64,000 nt of DNA, from the NCBI GenBank assembly GCA_910578645.1, contig CAJTQI010000011.1:1-64000 (forward strand). Direction: 5' to 3'. The position numbers and the translations under genes are program-made. Positions 27,335-35,491 of this stretch are shown here, in pieces (the first letter of the stretch is position 1; every line of letters begins with the position of its first letter). The notes under the pieces were generated by a model. That model ran no database searches. It had not been told where the DNA came from and was given only the letters and a program-made list of their open reading frames with translations. This stretch comes from an uncultured Lachnospiraceae bacterium (lineage in GTDB: Bacteria > Bacillota > Clostridia > Lachnospirales > Lachnospiraceae).

Positions 27335-27364
27335 ATTCTAGCAAAAAAACAAGGAAATGTACAA
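27335..27364 (-). promoter_or_regulatory. Promoter of the chemoreceptor gene
   Basis: TTGTAC (27359-27364), an 18-base spacer and TAGAAT (27335-27340) lie about 85 bases upstream of the start. It looks like an ordinary vegetative promoter rather than a flagellar sigma-28 type. Confidence 0.55.
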
Positions 27365-27460
27365 TATGTATTTTCTTCACTCTAATCCCATACGCCCCGC
27401 ATGCCAGTTTGCGATACTGCTTAATTTTCCATCTTCAACCTACTGCCTATATTTACGTTC

Positions 27461-29578
27461 TTATTCAATTTCAAGGGTGTGTAATACATCCGCACCGCCG
27501 TGGAAAGAGTCCTGCGCCACATAAGGCGTCCCAAGGGTAAAGCGCCTCTCTCCCCATGAGCCAATATCCACCGGACAGACAATATTCGTGAGTCCGTTGT
27601 ACTGGACATTCTCCGTCTCTTCTACTTTTAGTCCGATTCCCGTCATCATAGCAACCGGCTCATAGTCCTCCCTCCCAGAATAGGCATTCGGCAGAAAGTT
27701 TACCGCTGCCGCCTCCCATACCGCCTCTTCAACCGTATAGGCGCCATACCTGGAAATATCGATGCTGTCCGCAATATCTTCCCCACAGACAAGCTCCACC
27801 GTCTGCGCTTCTTTGTTGACCTGTAAATTAACCATATCCCCAAACTGTCTGATATAGTCTTCCGGCTCGAAACAAGACAAGTCCACCGTTCCGGTATCAT
27901 ACCTGTCTGCTATATAGAGCTGCCAGATTTCATGGGTGTCATCATTTTGCACAAGTGTCTGGAAAGCAAAGCTCCTCGGCGCCCCGTCCTGGTCCCATTC
28001 CAGCACTTGTACCCGTATATCCTGAAAAGAAGGAATCCACGTCATATCGAAAGTATTCACGTCCTCTCTTACCTTCATCTTCATGCCCCTTAGTCCGAAT
28101 TGTTGGGTATATAATCCATAAAAAGAAATGTCTGCTTCCTCGTCCCCGCCAAGCAGATACCATGTCCTGTCTTTCAGCGGACATTTTTCTCCTTCATACA
28201 GATAATCATAATAGGCGGCAAATTCTATCCGCTGTGCGGCATCTAACGTCTCATCCCCCATCGTGTTTATCATCTCCTCAAACTCGGACTCCATAATCTG
28301 ATTGTTTTCTTCCTCGACGGTTTCCATCCGTCTTTGTACCATTTCAATTTCTCCCTGCTCAATCTTTTCCGCTTCTTCCGGCTCCACCTGCGCTGTCTCT
28401 TCTCGCTTCCGGCTCTTTTCTTCCCCAATACTATTCTCCGCCGCCCCGGTAAACACACACCCGCAGGCTAACGTTGCTGCCAACACCACAATCGCTGCCA
28501 CGACTTTGCTGTTTTTCCTTTTTTCTGCTATCATCATAACCCTTTCCTTCACACTCCGGCCACTACCGTCCATGGAAAGCACTACACCCTCATATCCGAA
28601 CCGACTATGGCCGCCGGACACACATTCCAACAATGTCCTTCCGTATGCAAACCGCTGCTTCTCCCCAAGCATTCTGACTGCTCTCTCGTCACAGGCAAGT
28701 TCACTGTCTTGCTTCGCCCTGTAGGCCGCCATCCACACAGGCGGATAGAACCAATAAACCGCACACAAACCACAACGCACCAGAGCCCACAGGGAATCAC
28801 CCTGTATGACATGCGCATATTCATGTGCCAACACATGACTCAGCCTGCTATGCTCCTCCAAAAGCCTCGGAGTAAGATAAATGCTCCTTCCCACCACACA
28901 AGGAACCGGAAGTCTCTCCACCTGGTATACACGCATCCTGCGGGCAGCAGTCCGCACCGCCCACTGCCTGGGCAGCTCCTGTTGTGGAACCGGCTTACGC
29001 GTCCTGCACAGGTAGCGTATAAACCGTATCTGTACCATAAACATGTATCCGCCCACACCTATCATTCCCAAAATCCAAACTATCAAAAACCCGTGTACGA
29101 CACCGGATACATCCGACCCCCATATTGTCTCTTTTAACTTTGCCGCCCACACACTTTCCTCCGGTAAGTATCCGGCAAGCGCGGCAAGCTTCTCATTCCC
29201 TATTCCACCTATCTCTTCCGCCTCGGTGTTTCCTGCCAAATTTCCTTGTGCGCCCATACCGCCCGGCATCCTCAAGTCCTGTCCCGCTTCCGCTGATATA
29301 CCGCCTGACGCCGCCACGTCTTCTGTCCCGGCGCCCTCTGCACCGGATGCCTCCGGCCGCCCGGCTTCCTGAGCCAGTACAAATGGCTCCGCCGCCTTAC
29401 GCAATATACTTACCGCACTGTAGGGATTAGCCCCGAACCTAACCGGCAACATAAGGCGCAAGGCTACCAGTAGCCACAGCCCGTACCGGAGTTTCATGCT
29501 GATTTGCCCTTTTGTCAAAAACCTTATTATCATAACAGCGACAATTAAAACCGTCGCTCCCACAAGAATAAAAACCAT
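27461..29578 (-). CDS. BlaR1/MecR1-like M56 sensor protease
   Basis: A 705-residue membrane protein with a zinc protease domain of the M56 family. Several transmembrane segments flank the motif HVLAHEYAHVIQGDSLW (HExxH, His about 253), with a later ACDERAV (Glu ligand). The last 330 residues form an extracytoplasmic part without the penicillin-binding motifs of a true BlaR1 sensor. It may sense another signal. The gene follows blaI by 21 bases, the usual pair: upon stimulus the protease leads to cleavage of the repressor. No beta-lactamase gene is adjacent, so the regulated target is open. Confidence 0.92.
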   Translation of the reverse strand: MVFILVGATVLIVAVMIIRFLTKGQISMKLRYGLWLLVALRLMLPVRFGANPYSAVSILRKAAEPFVLAQEAGRPEASGAEGAGTEDVAASGGISAEAGQDLRMPGGMGAQGNLAGNTEAEEIGGIGNEKLAALAGYLPEESVWAAKLKETIWGSDVSGVVHGFLIVWILGMIGVGGYMFMVQIRFIRYLCRTRKPVPQQELPRQWAVRTAARRMRVYQVERLPVPCVVGRSIYLTPRLLEEHSRLSHVLAHEYAHVIQGDSLWALVRCGLCAVYWFYPPVWMAAYRAKQDSELACDERAVRMLGEKQRFAYGRTLLECVSGGHSRFGYEGVVLSMDGSGRSVKERVMMIAEKRKNSKVVAAIVVLAATLACGCVFTGAAENSIGEEKSRKREETAQVEPEEAEKIEQGEIEMVQRRMETVEEENNQIMESEFEEMINTMGDETLDAAQRIEFAAYYDYLYEGEKCPLKDRTWYLLGGDEEADISFYGLYTQQFGLRGMKMKVREDVNTFDMTWIPSFQDIRVQVLEWDQDGAPRSFAFQTLVQNDDTHEIWQLYIADRYDTGTVDLSCFEPEDYIRQFGDMVNLQVNKEAQTVELVCGEDIADSIDISRYGAYTVEEAVWEAAAVNFLPNAYSGREDYEPVAMMTGIGLKVEETENVQYNGLTNIVCPVDIGSWGERRFTLGTPYVAQDSFHGGADVLHTLEIE

Positions 29579-29599
29579 ATTTCCCCCTCTTCTTCCGTA

Positions 29600-29983
29600 T
29601 CACATATTATTCCTATTCTCTTCCTCTGCCCTGCGCAGAATCTCGTACATTTCAGAAATCTCTTCTTTCGATAATGCTTTCTTCTCCACCATCGTATTGA
29701 GCATCAGTCCCATCCTGCCGCCGAACACCTTATCCAAAAATTCCTCCGTCTCCTGCAATACTGCCTCCTCCTGCCTGATATTCGGATAGTACAGCTTCGC
29801 CCGTCCACCCTCTACATGGCGAACAGCGCCCTTCTCTTCCATACGGCGCAGGAAAGTCATCACCGTATGCTTCGTCCATCTTGTCGTCTCCTTAAAATGG
29901 TTTGTAATCTGCATCATCGTCTGTGGCGCAGCCTGCCATAACAGATTCATCACTTTCCACTCCGCTTCCGATAGCTTTACCAT
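29600..29983 (-). CDS. BlaI/MecI-type repressor
   Basis: A 127-residue winged-helix repressor: LSEAEWKVMNLLWQAAPQTM, then WTKHTVMTFLRRMEEKGAVR (recognition helix and wing), a dimer region and a C-terminal tail. It should bind dyad operators and be inactivated by cleavage under control of the adjacent M56 protease. GGGGGA lies 10 bases before the ATG. A 20-bp inverted repeat upstream (30012-30067) is the likely autoregulatory site. Confidence 0.93.
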   Translation of the reverse strand: MVKLSEAEWKVMNLLWQAAPQTMMQITNHFKETTRWTKHTVMTFLRRMEEKGAVRHVEGGRAKLYYPNIRQEEAVLQETEEFLDKVFGGRMGLMLNTMVEKKALSKEEISEMYEILRRAEEENRNNM

Positions 29984-30011
29984 CTGCTAAATCTCCCCCT
30001 TTTCTCTCTTT

Positions 30012-30067
30012 TTGGTTGACATATGCCTACCATCAGGCTATCAAATAGGTAGTCATATGTCAACCAA
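30012..30067 (-). promoter_or_regulatory. Large inverted repeat at the blaI promoter
   Basis: Two 20-base arms (30012-30031 and 30048-30067) are inverted copies with one mismatch, and each carries TTGACATATG. They are separated by 16 bases. On the minus strand the upstream arm also supplies a -35 (TTGACA), and TAGCCT follows after 17 bases. Two repressor sites facing each other across the promoter fit BlaI autoregulation; alternatively the RNA would form a long hairpin. Confidence 0.7.
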
Positions 30068-30076
30068 TTATATGAT

Positions 30077-30147
30077 AAAAAAACGAGCTTCGCTCGTTTG
30101 CGAGATTTGCCTCCGGCAAACTCGGATAAGCGGAGGAATTTCCTATA
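30077..30147 (-). repeat. Dispersed hairpin element, type 2
   Basis: On the minus strand it begins TATAGGAAA and continues with a hairpin of TCCGAG / CTCG-type arms. It ends in the terminator-like hairpin ACGAGCGAAGCTCGT plus seven T. A second member with the same order of parts lies at 34372-34440. It abuts a type 1 element (30152-30212), and no minus-strand gene reads into it. It probably belongs to a repeated structured family. Confidence 0.75.
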
Positions 30148-30151
30148 CCAT

Positions 30152-30212
30152 AAAAAAAGTTGGCCCGGAGGCCAACTTTGCATCTCACTACATTATGGCG
30201 TACTTTCCTATA
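30152..30212 (-). repeat. Dispersed hairpin element, type 1, short copy
   Basis: It matches the copies at 43479-43568 and 58120-58209. Read on the minus strand it has the same TATAGGAAAGTACGCCATAA start, the TGAGATG block and the closing hairpin AAGTTGGCC / GGCCAACTT followed by seven T. It lacks the second hairpin (AAGAATTTG / CAAATTCTT) that the other two copies contain. Confidence 0.8.
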
Positions 30213-30217
30213 TGGAT

Positions 30218-30516
30218 TAGGGTGTCAAAAGGTGCCATCATAAAATTTCACTGACAGATTGCATAAAATGTTCACGAAGTTGTCCTTCGCAGGAATATGT
30301 GATTTTCTTAATATTCCGTGAAGTTTCCAGTAATTTCGGGGCATGGACGCCCCGAAAAGCCCGATGTTCGCCCGGATGGCGAATAGAGGGCGGTTACGTC
30401 CGTTTCTTTAAATTTCCCGGAATATTTTAGAAAATCCATATGACGCAGACGGACACAAGGGAACATTTTATGCAATTTGCCCTCACAACTTATAAAATGC
30501 ACCTTTTGACACCCTA
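30218..30516. mobile_element. MITE-like element with long inverted repeats
   Basis: The ends are 16-base perfect inverted repeats GGGTGTCAAAAGGTGC (30220-30235 and complement at 30499-30514) flanked by TA on both sides. Further in, ATTGCATAAAATGTTC recurs in inverted form, as do GATTTTCT and ATATTCC blocks. The element is therefore an imperfect palindrome of about 300 bases with a central 9-bp stem (TTTCGGGGC). It has no plausible gene. TA target duplication and size fit a miniature inverted-repeat transposon of a TA-specific family such as Tc1/mariner/IS630, but no parent element is in the window. Confidence 0.7.
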
Positions 30517-30711
30517 ATACTATAAGGTAAAAAAGAACATCAAAGTTTTCTGTATATTTCTCTTGTTTCCTTTTTTTATCTGTTAAAATAGTGTTAAGAA
30601 AGCCCAATTTCTGCCGATATAAATAATAGAACAAGAGGTTCATACACCAATTTCCAAGGAGGGATTCACGCAGTATATGCATATGAGAGGAATTATAAAG
30701 TTGAGGCGGTT

Positions 30712-30927
30712 ATGGCGATTACCCCGTTGAGGAAGATATCTTCCGATGACAAAAATCACCAGTCCAAGCAGAACCCATCCCAGGCTTTCGCGAAAACATT
30801 TTTTTCCGAAGTTTTGGATGAGGCATGTGAAAAGGAGCAGACGAGAAACATCCACATCAAGACTACCGGCTACACGAAGGATGCGTTGCTCCATCACACC
30901 TTTATTAACATGCGTGAATATCGCTAA
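30712..30927 (+). CDS. Small hypothetical protein
   Basis: A 71-residue basic, soluble protein ending in NIHIKTTGYTKDALLHHTFINMREYR-type sequence, here noted only in parts: KTTGYTKDALLHH and INMREYR. GAGGCGG lies directly before the ATG, and a terminator follows 8 bases after the stop. A plus-strand gene amid minus-strand neighbours with its own start and stop signals is likely real. I do not recognise the family. It lies downstream of the MITE-like element and converges on the hybrid kinase gene. Confidence 0.6.
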   Translation: MAITPLRKISSDDKNHQSKQNPSQAFAKTFFSEVLDEACEKEQTRNIHIKTTGYTKDALLHHTFINMREYR

Positions 30928-30934
30928 ACATCAA

Positions 30935-30963
30935 AAGGGGGGGCTGTCTAAACAGCCCCTTTG
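30935..30963 (+). terminator. Terminator between convergent genes
   Basis: An 8-bp stem GGGGCTGT / ACAGCCCC with a 4-base loop is flanked by an A tract and TTT. It can stop the small plus-strand gene and also, on the other strand, the hybrid kinase gene. Confidence 0.75.
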
Positions 30964-30982
30964 CCCTGCATATTCCGCCGCA

Positions 30983-32833
30983 TTATTTTAATCTCTTTTT
31001 AACAGTTTCAGAATCCTGTTCCTGTACATCCAGGATAAGCTCCTGGGGCAGCCACTTCATCAAAATTTCCGCTAGTTTCTCCAAGTCGATTGGTTTAGGA
31101 AGAAAATCATCCATCCCTCCCACCAAAAACTCAGCCTCCATCCCTTTGACCGCATTGGCAGACAGCGCCACCACCGGAAGGCTTTCCGCATAAGGCGTGC
31201 CTAACGTCCGTATCATCTTCGTTGCTTCTATGCCGTCCGTCCCAGGCATCATATGGTCCATAAACACCAAATCATACCGCACCTGCCTGCGGATTAAATC
31301 TACGCTGTCCGGTCCGTTATCCACCAGGTCAGGCACAATGCCAAACTTTCCAAGCAATCCCTTAGCCACCCTGAGATTCACTTTATTATCATCCACCACA
31401 AGCACTTTGGCATCCGGCGCCATAAATCCCACCGTAAACTTCTTCCGTTCCACCCCTCTCCTGTTCTTGCTGTACTCACATGGCGCCGGGTCAGATACTT
31501 TTTGCACAATGTCAAAAGAAAATCTGCTTCCCCTGCCGTACTCACTCTCCACAGTGATGTTTCCACCCATACTCTCCACCAAAAGTTTGGAAATTGTCAG
31601 TCCAAGCCCGGTGCCCTCCACGCCTCTGTTTTTGTGCATATCAGCCTGCTCAAAAGAACGAAATAGTTTGTCGATGTCTTCTTCCTTAATACCGATACCC
31701 GTATCGGATACGCATACCAGAAGCCTTCCCTTATCCTCGCCCTCCTGCTGCCAGGACACATGTAACGTGACTGAGCCTTCATGCGTAAACTTCGTGGCAT
31801 TCCCCATAATATTGATTAAAACCTGCTTCACCCGGCCGATATCTCCGTACAGCTTGCGCGGTACATCGTCTGCCACCTGCGCTGCAAGCTCCACAGGCTT
31901 GTCTTTGAGGCGCACTTCCATCATACTCATCACATCATGCACCATAGAAGAAAAATAATACTCTTCCGGAATAATGGGCATCTTACCGGACTCAATCTTG
32001 GACAAATCCAGGATATCATTAATAATGCCAAGCAGTCCTTCCCCCGATGCCTTGATGGTCATGGCATATTCCATCCCCTGTTCTGTCAAATCCTCGTCCA
32101 ACAACATATCCGCCATGCCGCAGATTGCATTCATCGGTGTCCTGATTTCATGGGACATGTTTGCTAAGAACGTACTCTTTGCCTCACTGGATGCTTCCGC
32201 TCTGTGCATCAGCCGTTCCATTTCCTCCATATTGCGCTTGATGACAAGTGTATTCTCCACCGCCACCATAGTAAGCACCCTGCACCCAAACAGGACACAC
32301 ATGATGTTGATAAGCATATTTAATACCCTGAGAAAATTGACGATAGAAATATCCTCAATCACATACCGCGGCTCTAAGAGGCTGCCCATAGTCAGCTCCA
32401 CAAAATAAAAGACACAAAGCACCAGGAAATTTATAGTAGGCCTAAATCCTCCTCTTCCCCCATTCTGACAATCCAGGACATAACTTGTCAGATAGGTAAA
32501 GGGCATCACCGCCAGGCAATATAATCCGAACTGTGTTTCCTCCCCTATAAGATAGACGGACACGAAAGAATAGGAAAGTATTTCTATCACAAACATATAG
32601 TATACCAATCGTACTCTCTTTTTTCCGGCAAAATAAAAAGCCACCACATATGTAACAATACTCACAATATTCAGACGCCACAGGAATGTCACGCCTCCCA
32701 GCCAGAGTACAAACATCAATACAAGATGTACCAATACCAGCAAAACCGCGCAAATCTGCAGGAAGACATCATAATTCATTGTATTTACTTTAAACCGCCG
32801 TATCCGGTTCCACAGTCTCTTCCATTCTACCAT
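30983..32833 (-). CDS. Membrane hybrid histidine kinase with one receiver domain
   Basis: A 616-residue sensor. The first 200 residues have about six transmembrane segments and no clear sensor domain. A HisKA domain follows with FLANMSHEIRTPMNAI (His about 228), then an HATPase domain (NIMGNATKF, DTGIGI, GTGLGLTI) and a C-terminal receiver (VLVVDDNKVN, LVFMDHMMPGTDG, Asp about 523). No output protein is encoded next to it, so the phosphate probably passes to a separate relay protein. The start at 32833 has GAGGGA 6 bases upstream. It follows the Rrf2 gene by 71 bases and may be cotranscribed. Confidence 0.93.
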   Translation of the reverse strand: MVEWKRLWNRIRRFKVNTMNYDVFLQICAVLLVLVHLVLMFVLWLGGVTFLWRLNIVSIVTYVVAFYFAGKKRVRLVYYMFVIEILSYSFVSVYLIGEETQFGLYCLAVMPFTYLTSYVLDCQNGGRGGFRPTINFLVLCVFYFVELTMGSLLEPRYVIEDISIVNFLRVLNMLINIMCVLFGCRVLTMVAVENTLVIKRNMEEMERLMHRAEASSEAKSTFLANMSHEIRTPMNAICGMADMLLDEDLTEQGMEYAMTIKASGEGLLGIINDILDLSKIESGKMPIIPEEYYFSSMVHDVMSMMEVRLKDKPVELAAQVADDVPRKLYGDIGRVKQVLINIMGNATKFTHEGSVTLHVSWQQEGEDKGRLLVCVSDTGIGIKEEDIDKLFRSFEQADMHKNRGVEGTGLGLTISKLLVESMGGNITVESEYGRGSRFSFDIVQKVSDPAPCEYSKNRRGVERKKFTVGFMAPDAKVLVVDDNKVNLRVAKGLLGKFGIVPDLVDNGPDSVDLIRRQVRYDLVFMDHMMPGTDGIEATKMIRTLGTPYAESLPVVALSANAVKGMEAEFLVGGMDDFLPKPIDLEKLAEILMKWLPQELILDVQEQDSETVKKRLK

Positions 32834-32904
32834 AGCCGTCCCTCACCACTGTACTTTACAATCATCACTCCGGCTGCAGTGCACAACCCGGACATGTCCT
32901 CACC

Positions 32905-33339
32905 TCATATTACATAATTGTCAGTTATGTTGTTCTGCCATTCCACCAAATCTGCCAACGTTACCTTATCCACAACATCGCTGACTGCCGCGTCAAGCAT
33001 ACGCCACAGCCGCAGCGTGACACAAGCCTCCTGCCGTGCACAGACATTTACTTCATCATCCAGGCACGGAACCGGCGCTAAGGAACCTTCCGTCAGCCTT
33101 AAAATCATACCCACCGTATACTTCTCCGGCTCCCTGGCCAGACGATAGCCGCCTTGGGGCCCCCGGATACTCCTCACATATCCCGCCTTATTCAATATAG
33201 ATATAATCTGTTCCAAATATTTATCCGATATTTCCTGCCTGGAAGCAATATCTTTAATCCGTACCGGCTCGCCGGTATTATGCAGCGCTAAGTCAAGCAT
33301 AAGCCTAAGCGCGTACCTTCCCTTCGTCGATATCTTCAT
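32905..33339 (-). CDS. Rrf2-family transcription regulator with three cysteines
   Basis: A 144-residue Rrf2 winged-helix protein: MKISTKGRYALRLMLDLA, IRGPQGGYRLAREPEKYTV, and the cysteine cluster Cys92, Cys100 and Cys106. That spacing matches the iron-sulfur ligands of IscR and related members, which sense cluster status, nitric oxide or cysteine. No isc or suf genes are next to it. The gene's own promoter is at 33402-33430. The downstream hybrid kinase gene could be cotranscribed. Confidence 0.93.
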   Translation of the reverse strand: MKISTKGRYALRLMLDLALHNTGEPVRIKDIASRQEISDKYLEQIISILNKAGYVRSIRGPQGGYRLAREPEKYTVGMILRLTEGSLAPVPCLDDEVNVCARQEACVTLRLWRMLDAAVSDVVDKVTLADLVEWQNNITDNYVI

Positions 33340-33401
33340 CTTGATAACTGTACCTTCCCTATTTTCCTTTTCCTATTTCTCCACTAGGCTTTCTATGATT
33401 G

Positions 33402-33430
33402 TTTATACTACGCTTCATCACTTTTGTCAA
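33402..33430 (-). promoter_or_regulatory. Promoter of the Rrf2 regulator gene
   Basis: TTGACA (33425-33430), a 17-base spacer and TATAAA (33402-33407) on the minus strand, about 60 bases before the start codon. Confidence 0.75.
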
Positions 33431-33622
33431 ATCCACTATAAAGTTATCCTCACAAAACTACGATATAAATGATAAGAAACAGTTAATTATGCCGCATCCA
33501 GGTAAACGGATTTACAAATTAATGTACACTTTTGAATCTCTTGTATAAATAGTGCAAACAGGCCGCAAGGGCATGCGCAGAGACGATTCTGAGACTACAG
33601 ATTACGCTAAGGAGGGCACCAC

Positions 33623-34366
33623 ATGAATAAAGTAAACGGATACAGCGCGTATCAGAACAATTATTACAACAGTTCCATACAGAACAAAAAGCCGCCGGAT
33701 AAGACAGGAAAAGCCGATTCTTCCAAGAAAACCGACAAGACAGGGAAAACAAACCAGAATCCCGTACAGTTGAGCAGCAGGGCTAAGGCACTGTTACAGG
33801 AATTGAAAAGAACCTATACCAATATGGATTTTATGGTTGCCGATTATGAATCCGATGAAGAAGCGGCCGAGTATCTTTCCCGTGGCACGAAAGATTACAG
33901 TGTACTGATTGACTCGGAAGAATTAGAGCGTATGGCGGCGGACGAAGACGTGAAGAAACAGAACCTTTCACTTCTCGACGAAGCGGTAGGTAAACTGGAC
34001 GAAATGAAAGAGCAGTTAGGCGAACATAAAGATGACGTCGTGCGCATAGGTATCAGCATCGGCAAAGACGGTGAAGTATCTTACTTCGCGGAATTGGAAA
34101 AAGCGGGTGCACGCCAGAAAGAATTTGTAGATAAAATCAGGGAAGATAAGAAAGAAGCCGCCGAAGAAGCCAAAAACAAATCAGAGGCCGGTAAAACAAA
34201 CTTCGGACAGTCCCACGGATATGACTATGAGAGAAGCAAACACACTACCGTATACGCTTCCAGCGCCGAGGAGCTCTTAGATAAAATTACCAACATGGAT
34301 TGGGATACCGTGAAAGAAGAGACTTCCCTTCCCATGCCGGGCGGACATTATAATTTCTCCATCTAA
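33623..34366 (+). CDS. DUF6033-like hypothetical protein
   Basis: A 247-residue hydrophilic protein with a good ribosome site (AAGGAGG 7 bases before ATG). A polar tail (residues 1-50, KKPPDKTGKADSSKKTDKTGK) leads to SSRAKALLQELKRTY and TNMDFMVADYESDEEAAEYL, then a Glu/Lys-rich helical stretch. The layout resembles Clostridia proteins I recall as DUF6033; that call is tentative. There is no signal peptide and no enzyme motif. It is monocistronic and ends in front of hairpin arrays shared with the convergent response regulator gene. Confidence 0.75.
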   Translation: MNKVNGYSAYQNNYYNSSIQNKKPPDKTGKADSSKKTDKTGKTNQNPVQLSSRAKALLQELKRTYTNMDFMVADYESDEEAAEYLSRGTKDYSVLIDSEELERMAADEDVKKQNLSLLDEAVGKLDEMKEQLGEHKDDVVRIGISIGKDGEVSYFAELEKAGARQKEFVDKIREDKKEAAEEAKNKSEAGKTNFGQSHGYDYERSKHTTVYASSAEELLDKITNMDWDTVKEETSLPMPGGHYNFSI

Positions 34367-34371
34367 AAAGT

Positions 34372-34440
34372 AAAAAACGAGCACAGCTCGTTTACGAGAT
34401 TCGCTTCGCGAATCTCGGAGAAGCGGAATACTTCCCTTAA
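34372..34440 (-). repeat. Dispersed hairpin element, type 2, second copy
   Basis: It has the same order of parts as 30077-30147. On the minus strand there is a GGAAG start, a perfect hairpin CGAGATTCGC / GCGAATCTCG, then ACGAGCTGTGCTCGT followed by T6. A further half unit, ACGAGCACAGCTCGT, is repeated at 34452-34466, so the array holds one and a half units. Confidence 0.75.
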
Positions 34441-34475
34441 TAAAGTAAAATACGAGCACAGCTCGTTTGTAAAAG

Positions 34476-34522
34476 GATAAAGAATAAGCGCAGAAGCATA
34501 CCTCCTGCGCTTATTCTTTATC
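34476..34522. terminator. Long terminator hairpin between convergent genes
   Basis: A perfect 18-bp stem (GATAAAGAATAAGCGCAG and its complement) with an 11-base loop lies between the DUF6033-like gene and the response regulator gene. It can act in both directions. Confidence 0.8.
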
Positions 34523-34559
34523 TCATACGGAAAGCTCTTCGCCATGACTGGCGGTATAT

Positions 34560-35330
34560 TTATATACCCGCCAGTTCCTTCCGTTTAATTTCCTCGAAGA
34601 AATCATCAATTGATTTAATAATCTGTGACGGCTCCATAGATTTTAACAGATATCCCTGAGGCTTTAACGCCATAACATCCATTATGGTCTCTTTATCTCC
34701 CTTATTGGTCAGGAAAATAACCGGAATATCCGCAAACTCATGCTCGCCACGTATCATCTCAAGCACCTGCTTGCCATCCACTACCGGCATCTCGTAGTCA
34801 AGCAACACCAAATCCGGTCTGTTCGTCGCCAGATATTTAATCGCCATTGCGCCGGAATTTGCCAAAGTCACCTGATAGGACTCCTCGAGCCATCCCTTGA
34901 CATTCCTTAACATCGTCCCGGAATCATCCACCACCAGAATCTTCTTCTTATTCTGTCTGCCGTATTTCTTCTCATAGCCCGTAATAGACGTTACCACTTC
35001 GCTGACGTTAATCGGTCTCTGGAATTTCTGTCTGATGAGGTTCTTGGAGATGATTTTCTCTACCGTACCTAATTCATCGGCGTCACCGATTGCAAAAATC
35101 GGAATATCTTCTTCCGCCGCTTTATCTTTAATATAATTGAGAGCCTGCTGCTCTTCCACCATCTTCTCATCTACATAAAGCAGGAGAATGCCAATCGGCT
35201 CTTCTATCTGGTTAATGGCATCGATATCCGCCTTGGACGTAATTACTTCATACTCTGCTCTCTCAAACCAATCCTTCAATGATATAATAAGGTAACTCTG
35301 AATCTCTGAGACAATAACTACATTCTGCAT
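34560..35330 (-). CDS. Response regulator with degenerate plus canonical receiver domains
   Basis: A 256-residue protein with two receiver-like folds. The first (residues 1-115) keeps the shape (VVIVSEIQSYLI, ILLLYVDEKM, PIFAIGD) but lacks the usual acidic pair and clear phosphate acceptor. The second is complete: ILVVDDSGTM, DLVLLDYEMPVVDG (Asp about 178), VIFLTNKGD (Thr) and LLKSMEP (Lys). There is no DNA-binding or enzyme output domain, so it probably acts by protein binding. The promoter is at 35405-35433; no kinase gene is adjacent. Confidence 0.88.
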   Translation of the reverse strand: MQNVVIVSEIQSYLIISLKDWFERAEYEVITSKADIDAINQIEEPIGILLLYVDEKMVEEQQALNYIKDKAAEEDIPIFAIGDADELGTVEKIISKNLIRQKFQRPINVSEVVTSITGYEKKYGRQNKKKILVVDDSGTMLRNVKGWLEESYQVTLANSGAMAIKYLATNRPDLVLLDYEMPVVDGKQVLEMIRGEHEFADIPVIFLTNKGDKETIMDVMALKPQGYLLKSMEPSQIIKSIDDFFEEIKRKELAGI

Positions 35331-35404
35331 TTCAACACTCTCCTAATCAGTCTATATGTATAGTCATCAAACAAGTCTCCGTCTCCCCGACAGCATATGT
35401 TTAG

Positions 35405-35433
35405 ATTATACCAAATTATGCATATATCCGCAA
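35405..35433 (-). promoter_or_regulatory. Promoter of the response regulator gene
   Basis: TTGCGG (35428-35433), a 17-base spacer ending in TTTGG and a consensus TATAAT (35405-35410) with an extended -10 TGG, about 75 bases upstream of the start. Confidence 0.7.
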
Positions 35434-35491
35434 GTCTTAGTAATAGAATACCTTCAATAAATTTACAAGCATGCTGACAAGTCAAAGCGCT

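Noticed and set aside
30308..30682. A 124-codon minus-strand frame across the MITE-like element
   Set aside because: It has no ribosome site or protein pattern and runs through the palindromic element, so its openness is incidental.
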